Shown piece by piece: positions 41,056 through 53,339 of a DNA stretch of 64,000 nucleotides (position 1 is the first letter of the stretch; the number at the start of each line of letters is the position of its first letter). The stretch comes from Enoplosus armatus (taxonomy: Eukaryota; Chordata; Actinopteri; Centrarchiformes; Enoplosidae): contig NC_092196.1 of the NCBI RefSeq assembly GCF_043641665.1, positions 11,917,192 to 11,981,191 of the forward strand, in the 5' to 3' direction. The position numbers and the translations under genes are program-made. Under the pieces are notes generated by a model that searched no databases, was not told where the DNA came from, and saw only the letters and a program-made list of their open reading frames with translations.

Positions 41056-43137
41056 ATGGAGAGAGGAAGTGTCTGCACCATGAAGGCCTTTCTCACTCCG
41101 CTGATGCCCTTTCTGCTCTTCCTCATCCTTCCCGATGGCACCTTGTCCAGCGACTGCCCAAAGGACTGCTCCTGTTCCACGCCAGAATCCATCTTCTGCT
41201 ACCTGAGACGCTCATCTACCATTCCCAAAGGAGTGCCCCCATCCACAAAAAGTCTGTACCTCTTTTCCAATGGTATTGAGGGCTTGACAACTGAGGACTT
41301 TGATGGTCTGGAGAACCTGGAAATGCTGGACCTCAGTCAAAACAAATTGACTGAACTTCCTGAACGAGTGTTTGAACCTTTGACCTCTTTGAGAAACCTG
41401 GACTTGTCATCCAACCAGATCACCCAGATTTCAGAGGAATGCTTCCAGGGTATGGCACTGCTTGAGCGCCTTTATTTGTATAGTAATCTTATTGAGACCA
41501 TCCACCCTGCAGCCTTCAATGGCTTGGAGCACCTGCTGGAACTCAAACTGCAGGGCAACCAGTTGACATCCATGCCTGCTCTCTCAATGCCCCAACTGCT
41601 GCTGCTGGACTTTCGCTTTAATGTCTTAACCACCTTGGATCCTTCAGACCTCCAGACCCCAAACCTGGAGTCACTCAAACTGGGTGGTGTGGGGCTCACC
41701 AGCTTAAATAAGGAGCTCATAGGAAGTCTAAAGAACCTCCACGAGCTGGACATCTCAGGAAACCAACTTGAGTCCTTCCCCTCAGTGCTAAAGGAGACCC
41801 AGGGGCTAATACACCTCAGCTTGGCTGGGAACCCAATGGGTCCTCTTAAGGTTCAGGACCTTCAGAACCTTGGTGAGCTGCAGGAGTTGGACATTAGCAG
41901 CCTCAGTCTGCAGGGCCTCCCTGAAGAGTTACCCCAGCTCTTACCCCACCTCAGAAAGCTCACAGTAGCAGAGAACCCCTTCAACTGCCTCTGCACCTTA
42001 GCGTGGTTCCCAAGATGGCTGAGAGCCCAGAGCATCACCCTGGAGAGAACAGAAGAGACACGCTGCCATTTCCCACCTATCAATGCTGGAAAGGTACTGG
42101 AGAGACTGGAGCACAGGGATTTTGGCTGTCCTACCACAACTACAGTCACCACTAGTACTGTCAAAACTACTACTACCCTGCCTGTTCCTGTCACTACCTT
42201 CCCAAGTACTACTAGAGCTATTCCAGTCACCAGGGCCAGTGACAACCCCACATACAAAGAGGATGACTCTCCCCTGCCCCCTGTCCCTGCATCCCCCAGT
42301 AGCAGCAGCATGGACCCAGATGAGGAGCAGCATTTCTGTCCTTCTCACACCTGTCTGAATGGGGGTACTTGTCGTTTGGACCAGCATGGTCAGGTAGAGT
42401 GCACCTGTCCACATGGCACCTCTGGCATGTATTGTGAAGTCCAAAACCATCACCCGCCTTCACCACCTGAAGCTGAAATCCCCATGGCAACTGTCACTGT
42501 TGATACATCAGACATCAGCTCACATCAAGCAACGGCAACCTCAATCCTTCTGGATCTCCACCGCTACATTGAAATGCGGCCTTACATCCGTGGAATTCGC
42601 CTAACCTACCGTAATCTCTCTGGGCCAGACCGCAGGCCAATTCAACTCAGCCTGCCAGCATCCTTTCGAGAGTACAGACTCAGAGGCCTGAAGCCCAATT
42701 CCACCTACACTGTGTGTGCCAGTCCACTAGGTGCCCCTAGTGGCATAGACAGTGTCTGCACTGAGGCCCAAACGGCCGCTGAAAGTGTTGGTGGCCATAA
42801 TGCACAGTATGACGACCAGAGGTTGACCACTATGCTGGTGCCTGCAATTGCCATCTTGCTACTGCTGGTACTGATAGCAACAGCAGTGGGGGTGGTATGC
42901 TATCTTCGCAGGAAGAGGGCCAAGGGCCACCTGGACCTAGACTGTGAGCCCTCTCAGCTAGAGTTGGATGGAGTTAAGGCGGGCTTGGACAATGGGGCAC
43001 TGCCTCAAAAACAGCCGCAACTTATGATCCCTGAACCTGCTGTTCAGAATGGCAATCTGGAATATGAGGTGTTGCTACTACAGGATCACTGTACATCAAA
43101 TAACAATATGTCTTCACACAAGCCCTCCTACTTTTGA
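41056..43137 (+). CDS. vasn: Vasorin, complete coding sequence in one exon
   Basis: Vasorin is a type I membrane glycoprotein that binds TGF-beta and limits its signalling; it is known from vascular smooth muscle and can be shed. The exon starts after ttttag at 41048. The first in-frame ATG (41056, A at -3, G at +4) gives 693 residues; a second at 41080 gives 685, nearer the human 673. In 693-residue numbering: signal peptide to about 32; LRR-NT cysteines C34, C38, C40, C48; about ten LRRs (56-306); LRR-CT from NPFNC (307-311) to C358; Thr/Pro/Ser linker (360-425); EGF module with six cysteines (C428-C460); fibronectin-III (about 476-572) with the conserved LTYRNLSGPD; transmembrane segment 593-617; RRKR stop-transfer; tail ending KPSYF. 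Order and spacing match human vasorin. The frame stays open upstream of 41056, but that part lies before the splice site. I did not decide between teleost paralogues a and b. Confidence 0.97.
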   Translation: MERGSVCTMKAFLTPLMPFLLFLILPDGTLSSDCPKDCSCSTPESIFCYLRRSSTIPKGVPPSTKSLYLFSNGIEGLTTEDFDGLENLEMLDLSQNKLTELPERVFEPLTSLRNLDLSSNQITQISEECFQGMALLERLYLYSNLIETIHPAAFNGLEHLLELKLQGNQLTSMPALSMPQLLLLDFRFNVLTTLDPSDLQTPNLESLKLGGVGLTSLNKELIGSLKNLHELDISGNQLESFPSVLKETQGLIHLSLAGNPMGPLKVQDLQNLGELQELDISSLSLQGLPEELPQLLPHLRKLTVAENPFNCLCTLAWFPRWLRAQSITLERTEETRCHFPPINAGKVLERLEHRDFGCPTTTTVTTSTVKTTTTLPVPVTTFPSTTRAIPVTRASDNPTYKEDDSPLPPVPASPSSSSMDPDEEQHFCPSHTCLNGGTCRLDQHGQVECTCPHGTSGMYCEVQNHHPPSPPEAEIPMATVTVDTSDISSHQATATSILLDLHRYIEMRPYIRGIRLTYRNLSGPDRRPIQLSLPASFREYRLRGLKPNSTYTVCASPLGAPSGIDSVCTEAQTAAESVGGHNAQYDDQRLTTMLVPAIAILLLLVLIATAVGVVCYLRRKRAKGHLDLDCEPSQLELDGVKAGLDNGALPQKQPQLMIPEPAVQNGNLEYEVLLLQDHCTSNNNMSSHKPSYF

Positions 43138-43900
43138 CACCTGGCTTTGACTACCCAGACCTAAAGGAGGATTTTAATTCTTCAGCTCTGTTTTCCCCAC
43201 CGGTGAAATACAGAGAGCAGCAACTGCTGTTGTGAAAAAGGAGGACACCATATCAGCCAGCCAACCAGCAAAGGAGAAACTGGAGATATATTTAACTCAA
43301 TGCCCTCCGGTTGTCTAACATCTGTTTGGACTTTAAAAAGCATTGAAAGTGCCTCTACTCTATTTACATGCTGCATCCTGCTTCAATAATATTTCCTCAC
43401 TCACATTGCTGGACTGGCAACCTCTCAGCTCCCATGCTATGATGCTGGGCCTGATGGTGTGTTGTCATTGGCTGAAAGCTAGGGTTAAGGGACATAGTGA
43501 CCTCATGCCCTCCTTTATCTGTTCATAAAGGAGTGTGCACTCAAAATGGGGTTGTGCTGCCTTTTCCCCATCACAGCAGCCCAACTAAACACTATCAGCA
43601 ATTGTTTTTGCTGCATGTTGTAACTCCTCAGTGCTACCCCAAAGGGATGAGTGCTTGCTGTGAATGACCTTTAAGACACCAAATGAAGTTGTGCAGAGAA
43701 AATAGCTGATGCTTGTATTGCTTTATTTGGCTCTAAAACTCTTGTGATTTTTTATTTTGTATGTATGTTTTTTATACCTGTGTCTTTGTGTTATTTTTTA
43801 TTGTGCAACATTGTGACTGTTAACAGCCCTCTATACCCTCCACCCCCCACCTCTTGTGACTAACAGACAAAACAGCAGATTAAAATCTTTGAAGATTAAA
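43138..43900 (+). other. vasn: vasn 3'UTR with candidate poly(A) signals
   Basis: Non-coding sequence follows the TGA. It is T-rich around 43740-43800. Two ATTAAA hexamers (43879-43884 and 43895-43900) could direct polyadenylation shortly after 43900. A further AATAAA-like site near 45090 allows a longer 3'UTR. The exact end is not visible. Confidence 0.5.
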
Positions 43901-43904
43901 ACTC

Positions 43905-45474
43905 GTTTGGTACCAGTAAAGTCAATCAAAGGGCTTTGCCCCCAGAATGTCAGACAGTCTAAGTAGATGTGAGTCTGGACAGACTCGAGACTAAATCCCC
44001 CTTCTCGATTCTGAAGCCCTCAGTCTGCTTTACCATCACAAAGGGAGAAGGTAAGCAGGATTACAAAAGGTACAGAGGGAAGTAGTTGACTGAACCCCTT
44101 CTGTTTCAGTGCTGCACTGAGTTTCAACCAGTTTCGAGCTTGTCTTAATTACAGTAAGCACTCACATGACTATATCACAGAAAAAGAGAACTTCAGAGAC
44201 TTTATTTATTATTTAGATTCCCTTCAAGGGAAACTCTGTTTTATCCCTCAACCACAATTCACGTACAACATACTACTTATCCTGGCCCACAACAAGCAAA
44301 GCAAATAGTGGTTGTGTATTGTGTTTCCCTTGAGTAAAAATAGCCTGCTCAGCGTAATGTTGTGCAGAATGTCTCCTTGGCAAGGAGGGTCCCTGTTTTG
44401 CTCACTTGCACCTAACCAGACGATGGAAAGGCCGGGTGCACAGCACAGCAAACTTCATAGTGTTTCCATTGTTGTGCAGAGGACAATGAGACTTGCAAAG
44501 CGGGAGATCTACTGGAAGGTTATTATGCAGACACAGAGTGCTGAGATCCAAATCTGTGAATATAGGGCAAAGAATGACTCAAAGTAACCTTGTGTGTGTG
44601 TGTTTATGTGTGTTTATGTGTGTGACTGTGTGTGTGTCTGTAGATCTGTCAACTTAGTGATAATGCAAGTACGTGTTCCATCTTGTGCAAAGACCTGCAG
44701 ACATCAAGTTACATCAGTTACCCCCTCTATGTGCCTGCATGCCTAGGAGTACATTAAGCCCCAAACAACTCTACCTATATGCAAACACACCAAAGACACA
44801 TCTGTGAATGTCTGTAAAGTTACTTACCTACAGTATTCCCAGCGCACAATTAACCATGCTAACAGAATGCCTTGAGAACCCACACAAAAAAACAATTAAG
44901 CAATGCAACTGGAATATTTGTCTGTAAAATAGAATATATTGAAGATAACCAAAAGTATTTTCAATGTGATTGTTAATTTTTCCCTGTTTATTTTGGGAAG
45001 CTCTTTGTTGTCATTCATTGCTTTTTTTAATTCTGTGAACTTATTTGTACAAGTGGAAAAGTGATATTATCATTAAATGAATATCCCAAAATAAAACTGG
45101 CCGAGTTGGGTTTTTTTTGTTGTGGTTTCCACCTTTTGCTTGTCAGAGGAAGGATTAGATTGACAGGCAAAGCAGGGATTATGTTTGTCATTAACTTCTC
45201 TCTCTGTTAAGCCATCAGTCAAAGGGGTTAGGGGAGAGATCACAGGAGGGGGAGTCCAGGAAAGAGAAAGAGAAGGGAACAAAGGTATAAGTGCAGGTAC
45301 AATTATGCTGGATATTATAAATCACCCACAGAGTAGTCCATGTGTGTGTCTGTGTGTACATCTACTTTTGTATTTGTGCAGATTAATTTCAATAGTGGTA
45401 CAGTCAAACATCTACATGTACATTAATGTGAGTGTATGTCAGACTCTCGCTCCCTCTTTTATGTCAATAATAAC
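43905..45474. other. Sequence downstream of vasn, nothing recognised
   Basis: Contains an imperfect GT-rich tract at 44590-44641. A short piece at 44195-44240 (ctttatttattattt..cccttcaagggaaactc) faintly resembles the LINE-tail repeat at 2385. Confidence 0.45.
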
Positions 45475-45800
45475 TCTAAAAGACTCTACAGCCACTGAGA
45501 GGCTGTGCTCTGAGCTAAATGCTAACGTCAGATTGATAACATGCTCACAATGACAATGCTAACATGTTGATGGTAAATAGGTATAATGTTTATATCATGT
45601 TCACCATCTAAATTTAGCATGTTAGCATGTTAACATATTAGCAATAAACAGCACAGCAAAGGCTCATGGTGGCGCTAGAGGAAAAGTCAGAGGAAATTTA
45701 ATCCAATAAAATTTCAAGGCAAACTATATAATAGTTGTTGAGATATTTCAGTCTAAAAAATGGTGGGCTGACCTGGAGTCATGCCACTAGCGTGGCTTAA
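45475..45800 (+). repeat. Interspersed teleost repeat, family B, copy 2
   Basis: Same order of blocks as 6120-6680: gctaaatgctaac, gataacatgct, atgctaacatgttgatgg, tagcatgttagcatg, ggtggcgctagagga, aatagttgttgagatattt and the closing ggtgggctgacct. It lacks the 54-bp duplication and is internally shorter. Same orientation as copy 1. Confidence 0.75.
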
Positions 45801-48800
45801 AAGGCCCCTTAAATTATTTCCAAGGTGATGTGATTAATAACAAAACGTGTCAGTGTTCTACAAAAGTGTTAGATTTTCTTTGCTACATTCAACAGTGCAA
45901 CACCCACCCAAAAAAGTGTTTACAAGACCGTTTAATGTTTGTTTCAGTGGACGAAGTCTTGGAATTCTTCCTTACCAGCAGTGAGCTGGAGGCAAAATGG
46001 AAATAAAGATTATGATTGAAAACACACAGGTTAATGTTGTAAGTGGATTTAAACATTCTGAATGACTCACTGGTCTAAGACTAATGGGTGAGCATTGTTT
46101 GCAAACCCACATAATAAACAGGCTGACCACCCATGTGTTTTATAGGTAGGATGCCGGCAGGGGATTGATGCAGCATGCACGCATACACGCCCACACCTAC
46201 AAACAAACACACGCATGTATACTGGCCCATAGCTGGGAGCTGTTGTGCAAAGTCCCACACTAACAACACAAACACATAAAACAGCACCACTCCTGTCATG
46301 CAGGCCCTATTATATCAATTTACTCAGAGAGCGCAAACTTCCTAGAATAATAACTGGAGAAACAATGCACTCCCTGGAGGTCAATAGGCTTTAACTTCTT
46401 TGTCCTTCCTCCACTGTTTTAACCTCAATGTGTCCTGAATTTTTTAAATGTCCATTAACCTAATATACATACCTTTTTTTAAGTTGTCAAGGAGTTTAGC
46501 CTGTTTTGGCCTCTCATTTACCAAATCAAAAAAATGTAAGATAAGATGGAGAGTGCAATGGATGAGGCTTAATTGCGAGCGTGTGTGTGTATATTGGAGG
46601 GACTCCAGGTAAAAGGACAGATAGGATACGTTGTATATTATGTCAGATAAGAATAATGCCTGCGGCTGAAAGAATGCATGCATGTTTCTGTCCTTCTCTC
46701 TGGCCAGGCATCTGCAAATGTTCATGTATGTGAATAAGTAAGGGCGAGGGGGGAACAGAGGGAGTGTGTGTCTGTTTCTCTCCTTTCCTTCCATAAAACA
46801 GACCCTCTTTTCTTCCCCTGGCTTTAAGAGAAACCTGGTCCCTGGATGGGAGCCAACTTTGACGCTCACACTCAGCCTGTGCTGCTCAATGGCCCCTATT
46901 GTAGTTTCAAGGGACCTTTTTCACAATTATCAACCCAAAAAAATTCCATAGAGAATTACTCCTGAGTAAATATTTTTTCACTCCCTTCCTTCTCCCCTCC
47001 TTTCTGTTCGCTCTAACTCTCTATTTTTTGTTTCTAATTTGTTTCCAAATTCAGGGCTGCGAGAAGGCAGCCAAGGACAATGTGTTGAAGCACCAGGTCA
47101 TGTGGCTGCATGTAGTGTTTCCTCTGCACTTCTCAATCTTTTATTCAAATTACTTTTCTGTCTCTGTCGCTCTCTTTCTGCCTCTCTGTTTTCCATCTTC
47201 CAAATAGCTCTTCTGCCCACACAGCACAGCTGACCTCTCACTAACCCCAAACCATCTCTCCAACCTCAGCCAAGAGTATTTACAGTCATCAGTTGGGGGC
47301 ATGAAATGAACTCCACAAAAATAATAAGATGAAGCATCCAACTCATCATTAAGTACAAAAAAGATGGCATACAAATAACTGAAATACATTTTCCAGCATA
47401 CAAAAAAACTGTTGATACAAGCAGCAAAAACACTGACTGCTTTATTAAATCTAAGTCTTAAAGTTTCTCCCAACACAATTCAAAATTCTCGATCTTGAGC
47501 TGCATTCGGTTTGTGTGATTTTGATACATGCTAAACAACAAGGATTTTTAAAAAAAGAACAGAGAGTAAAAGAGTAGAGACAGAAAAGAAGAGCTGAGTA
47601 GAGAAAACACACCACCACTTTGTTTTTGGAACCTGGTTCTCTGGCTCCAGTTTTTGGCCCTCTGCTCGTTTCCCTACAGTACTCACTCCAACTCTCCTGC
47701 CCCAAATCCCACTTTCCCTCCCTCTAAGTCTTTCTGAAGTACTAATAACAGATGAAGGGTGGTGTGCCACCAGTTCCTCTCATGCCATACAGCTGCCAGT
47801 GTGTGCCAGCAGATGGCCCAGATGCTGCTCGGACAAAAAGCAACAAGGGGAAAGATGAGAAGTGAAAAAGAAAGAAAAACAGGAAAAGAAAGCAAAAGAG
47901 AAGAATTTGACTTTGGTTAGTTCTTGGCAACATACATTAGCAGGGACACATGCAATTCATTTCACGTGCTGTTTGGTAGATTATTAGATATAAAAACATA
48001 TGGCGGTGTGATTTCCTCAGTGCAGATATTTTCTGCTATCCTAGGCTTGTCCTTTGTGTCTTTTTTAGTCATTGTCTCCTCTCATTATCTTTTCATACTA
48101 GAAATTGATAATGCAAGCTAGCAGATAAGTAATGTATAATAGGAGTGAATCAGGGTTATACATGTTTGCAAAACAGGCATCAGCCTAGGGCCACGTCCAT
48201 TACTGGGGAGCTCCTATATATTTGGTTGTGTTTCTGAGGCTGCATCCGATGCTCCTGGTTGTGTTTAACACTGCCCAGCTCCACATGTCTGCAGAGAAAC
48301 CTGGTCACAACTCAAGATTACATGACTATTTGTGTCTTAGTACCTATGTACTGAGCTCCTTATGATATTCAGTGTTCTCACCTTGGGCCTTATCCTCCCA
48401 CTTTTTCCATTGCAACAATTTATTATTACATTGCTTACTTTATTGTAGCGCTTAATGTGGCTTTGGTAGACAAGTCATCTGGGTCACACTTTGACTTGGT
48501 GCCACAAAAAGGCTAAGGCTGGTCTTAAGTTTATAGCCACAAGGTGTTGAAAGACTCAAGAGCAAAATATAAACATAAATGAGGAAACCAGAAATGGAGA
48601 GTGATGATCCAACCGCTGCTGTAAGATAAGAGGGAGAGGATGGAAAGAATTAGATTAAATTAACGAGGTGGAGCGATGATGAAATGTGAGGGGAGAAGGA
48701 GGTGGAGGGACGCTGTTACTGGCTGAGTCCAAGCAGGGCCACGTGCACTGAAAAGCTTATCCGTCTTTGGAAATGTACTGACGAGAGGTACTGAGGGGGG

Positions 48801-48815
48801 GCAGTTGTGGAGGTG

Positions 48816-48816
<1 letters not shown>

Positions 48817-48886
<70 letters not shown>
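48817..48886. repeat. (TG)35 microsatellite
   Basis: Pure TG run of 70 bp. Confidence 0.97.
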
Positions 48887-48889
<3 letters not shown>

Positions 48890-50238
48890 CCAACAGACAA
48901 CAGTGGAATTAAAGAGCACCTAAACAGAACCGCCTGTCACCCCTGGAAAGCAACCCAAGTGTGCATCTCATTTCAAAGGAATGGAGGGACAGAGGGTGGG
49001 GGACTTTTATTTATTCAGAAAAACATAAGCAAATGATTCATATGGTATTAATGAAGAGGAGGTGGTAGTGGACAGAGGAGGTCTTTGAGAGTGAAAGGGG
49101 TGCAGGAAGGGGGTAAAATACTACCATATATCAGTAAAAAACTTTTCCATAATCAAGCATGCCAGAAGAGTCTGTCCAAATAAGACTGCCAGATGAAGCT
49201 AATAGTTCAAGCGTATAGCTATCGTTTAAACTAATCAGATCCAGTTATTCTGGAATAAGCACATGTAAGAGTAGCTTATAATTTTACTGGCAGGAGGACA
49301 CATCTCTTGGCCTGTCCTTTTTCTGAATTAAAACTAGCTATTACCATTTGGATGCAAATGTGCAATTCACTGCTGAGAAGAATTAAGCTCCTAAATTAAA
49401 TTCCCCTGAGGTCAACAATTAAGGTAACCATTAGGTCTTTCTGGGAAGAGTGCGGAGAGGGTCTGGATGTCAGCTAGCCCTGACAGAGGTCGCTTACCTC
49501 ACATGGCCTTTGTAAGAAAACAGCTGTGATGAGAAGTGATGAAGGTCTGAGCAGCTGGTCATGGAGCTAGTAGTTAGAAACATCAGAGGCAAGTGAGGGG
49601 GTCAAGTTTAAAACTCAGTGGTGGATTCCAGTGATCGTTACCAACAGTTAAAGTTGCCACACTAGCGTCTGGTGAGTCTCACGCTTCATACGACCGTTTC
49701 TCGTTTGTCTGGGTCCAAAAACCTCAACACTTCCAACCCAAAAAACGTATCCAGACAAAAGAAACAGGAAAACAAGGCAAGTGACAGTAACTGGGAGCTG
49801 TCATCATTTCTGTTGCCTAAAAAAATCATCCTCTGGTTACAGTTCTGTTTGTTATTTCACTGCATCTTTTATCACATGTCAGAACTATTGTACTGTAGAC
49901 TTTTACAGACTGAGAAGCTAAAAAAGGGCAGCGTTTACTCAATGCAGTGTTTACAGCACATACAAATGGCAGGTAAACAAAAATGTATAAAATAGGGTTA
50001 ACTGATGTCAAACTCTCATCAAGCCTATAATCAGATCATTAATGAGGCCCTACTTTCTACATTAAAAAAAAGTCTTTACAACTTCAAAGCATCTTTGTCT
50101 GATTAATGGTGTGTCTGCACGTTTGAAAGGGAACAAAAACCTCCCGTGACTGGACACAGCGACACATTAACATGACCATGGGGTTTATAATCTAATAAAG
50201 TCACTGCAAGGGGCCACACATGCATCCACATGAAGATT

Positions 50239-50258
50239 GGGGGGGGGGGGGGGGGGGG
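50239..50258. repeat. G20 homopolymer
   Basis: Twenty consecutive G on the plus strand; the length is uncertain for sequencing reasons. Confidence 0.9.
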
Positions 50259-51439
50259 TCAGCAGGAGAGGATGATCATGACACAGCCTGCTCGGCAGAG
50301 TCCCCAGCGCTGATTAAAGCAATATCACTCAGCGCTTTAGTTCATCTCACCAGATCAGCAGAGCTTTTGCTGACCCAGCAGAAGAAACAAACGGTATACA
50401 CACAAAGACTTGCTCTTCAAATACTGTTAAGCAGAGGGCTCTACGGTCGTCAGTGACATGCAGTAGAAAGTAATGCAGTATTTATTTCAGGTCAGGTAAA
50501 TAGTTGCTGAGTCTGGCATTATTTCCGGCATATTAATTTAATTACAGCAGCTCCCTGCTGTTATAAACTTCCACCTATGTCTAAAATGACCAAAACGCCA
50601 TAAAAACTACAGCTGCAATTACAGCTTACAAACCATGATCTAAATATCTAAATACAAGCCATACAAGGAATCTGCAGCATGTATTGGAACTGATCTTGAA
50701 TTGAGCCTGGGAGTTATTTGATGTAAACAGAACCAAAATTACGCCCCAAATCCCCCATCTCAAATTAGGACAGAAAACAATCTGCCATGTGCTCATACAT
50801 TTCTTCTTTCTACAGGAGGCAAAAGATCTGGCAAACATAATGGCTGGTTTGACTTGGAAACCATCGTCTACTCTTTCCTCTCTCTCCCTCAAGTCTCCTT
50901 TTTATTCTTCCATTTCTCATTTTCTCAGACTCACAGCAACATTTCAGAGTCAAAACCTGCAGCACAAACAAAACAGCAGAAGCGTAACGTCCATAATTTA
51001 AGAGGCGCACACTGACGGGGCGCAAGCCAGCCAAGGCCTTGGGGGTCAAGCATTCAGGCCTCTGATACACCAGCAGACATTCATCAAATACTGCTGTGTA
51101 CACATCCTGTGCTAACTTTCAAACTCTACTTGCATCATGGCTGTGCTGTGTATACACATCTGCAGATCCCACATTGTTTGTAGCTGGAGCTCCTGTGTAA
51201 TCTCAAACTGAGCTAAACTATGCTGTAATGTGGGTGGGCATATTACGGGTACAGGCAAGAGAAGAGAAAAGATACATTCCACTCATATTATTAGATCTAC
51301 CAACACCAATGCAAATAGGTTTACCTCACAATAAAGTGGAAATAAAGTAATACCCCTTTAAGAGAAGTATTGTATAGGTTGGTGTGGAATAATGTATATA
51401 ATTCAAATTGGATATAAATGATTTCTACACCCTTGGATC

Positions 51440-51441
<2 letters not shown>

Positions 51442-51521
<80 letters not shown>
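51442..51521. repeat. (TG)40 microsatellite
   Basis: Pure TG run of 80 bp. Confidence 0.97.
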
Positions 51522-51523
<2 letters not shown>

Positions 51524-52884
51524 TGGTGAGTGGAGGGTGGCGACAGGCACGGATTATGTGCCTGTAATCCTTTTCATCACAGTAGGTGCTCATGGTGTCT
51601 CTGTGGTAGACAGCATGATTTACATGCATCTCTTACAGGATGGGAATCCCTCCTCATGTGTCTGAGTGGATTAGATGGTGTCATGCATTGTTTTCATGGA
51701 CAAAAGTTGGATTATATCACAAAAAACATTGCAAAGATGATGTAAGGGCGTAGCCAGTTAATAGACGCGTTAAACAACTATGTGTGTGCACGAGTGTGGC
51801 GTCCTAATGTGTTCTGGCAAAAAGGTTGATTTCAGTAATCCACATCAGTCAGACTAAACTATTTCCTCCAAACACACATCCACATCCAGCCCAAACGTTG
51901 GCAGAACATAATGGCCGTCTCGGGCATCCAGCTGCCACGAGGATGAGGCCACCTGACCTCTGACCCCTGCATGTGAACTCTAACTCTTAAATGGGCCAGC
52001 AACTTCCGGCCAACAAACACCTGTTTGTTTCTAACTGCTAATAACACTCAGAGGGAGGAGGGGTGTGTTTCTGAGTGAGTCATTACACTCAAACACACAA
52101 AATGTTGATCTGCTAATCCTGTCCGTAGGGAGGGTCTGGACAGTCACAAGTGTCTGGGTGCTGATTAGTAGTGAGCTGTGAAATGAGTACCAGGATAAGG
52201 CTCATTTTTACGGGCTGTTGTCTGGTAATTAAGGTGCTGGTTTACATATCCTGGCCAGTCGGGGCTAAAGAGGGACAAAGACACACACTTGCAACTCTCT
52301 CCAAAATGTTTGAAATACACAGTATTTATTAACAAGGTTGATCCTGTTGATGATGCTGTATGTGAACCATGTCAATGCATATGTGAATGCATATGAGAGG
52401 AGAGGAGGTGGACAGAGAGAATGTCACTCTTTAGTGTTTGACAGTAAGCTACCAAGCAGCAATTGCAATTATTTTCACAACACGCTCAATGTACGACAAT
52501 CAAAATAAGTCTTGGCCTTTATTGTGTAATTCTTGTAACTTCTTTCTAGTTGTGTGTGATTTAATTTTGTTCTTCTCATTATGTCATTATGACTCTCAAA
52601 TCTCAAATGCCTCACCTTCTTTAAATGCACAAGCAAGAAAGAGTTTTCAGAAGTGTATTCCCATTTGCAGCTACATTGCCAAGCAACAATAACACACCTT
52701 TTACATAAAAATTAAGTGGACGAAATGGTCACTGCAAAGGATGATGCAAGTTTCATGCTGGACAAATCAAGTCAACCTAAAGATTTATGGTATGTTTTTG
52801 TAAATGATAGGCAGTAATTTAAAGTATACACAATTTGTATTTCATGAGCTAAAACATTTTTAAGTATGGGCTAAGCTCTTCACT

Positions 52885-53335
52885 GCCTCAGTATGTGGAC
52901 CCGCAGCCACAGCCGACCTCTGTCCGGTCCAGTGGCAGTGACAGATGCCAAAGGCCACTTACAGCCCACAACTGTCCGGGGCTTGGCTAGGGTCGGAGAG
53001 GGCATTTGTTTTGGAGAGGGTGGTGTGTCGGGCTGGGTGGTGCTATGGTCACTACGGCGCAGTGAGAAACTCGCCACCACACAAGACAAACATAAACAGG
53101 GACACCCGCTGGGCAGGCTGACGCCGCGTGCCTGTGTGGGTGCCTGCCAGCCCAGGCTGTGGCCTGGGGGTGTGGGCATGGCGGCCGAGCAACCCGGTAG
53201 GCACCCCAAGTCGATGGGTTCACCCCAGTGGAAAGTCTGCATCAGCCCGCATGGAGCCCGCTGTGGCTTAGAGAAGGTAGCGATTCACCAGACCCCCCCC
53301 CCCACTAATGTAGCCATCACTTCCCAAGCGACCAC
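52885..53335. other. GC-rich island of unknown origin
   Basis: About 450 bp of strongly GC-rich sequence with sharp edges in AT-rich DNA. It ends near a C11 run (53293-53303). The plus strand stays open for 149 codons and the minus strand for 120, mainly because GC-rich text has few stops. The reading contains no domain I recognise. A solo LTR or other retroelement piece, an unannotated CpG island, or a fragment of a gene are all possible. I cannot choose between them. Confidence 0.5.
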
Positions 53336-53339
53336 AAGC

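Larger units (their letters stand above)
45805..52880. other. Non-coding DNA with long GT arrays
   Basis: GT arrays at 48817-48886 and 51442-51521 and a G20 run at 50239-50258. A strong plus-strand acceptor-like site at 50806 has no matching donor. No exon could be supported. Confidence 0.5.

Noticed and set aside
50806..50998. Plus-strand exon-like segment after a strong acceptor
   Set aside because: No donor follows before the stop, and the peptide becomes low-complexity serine/leucine sequence.
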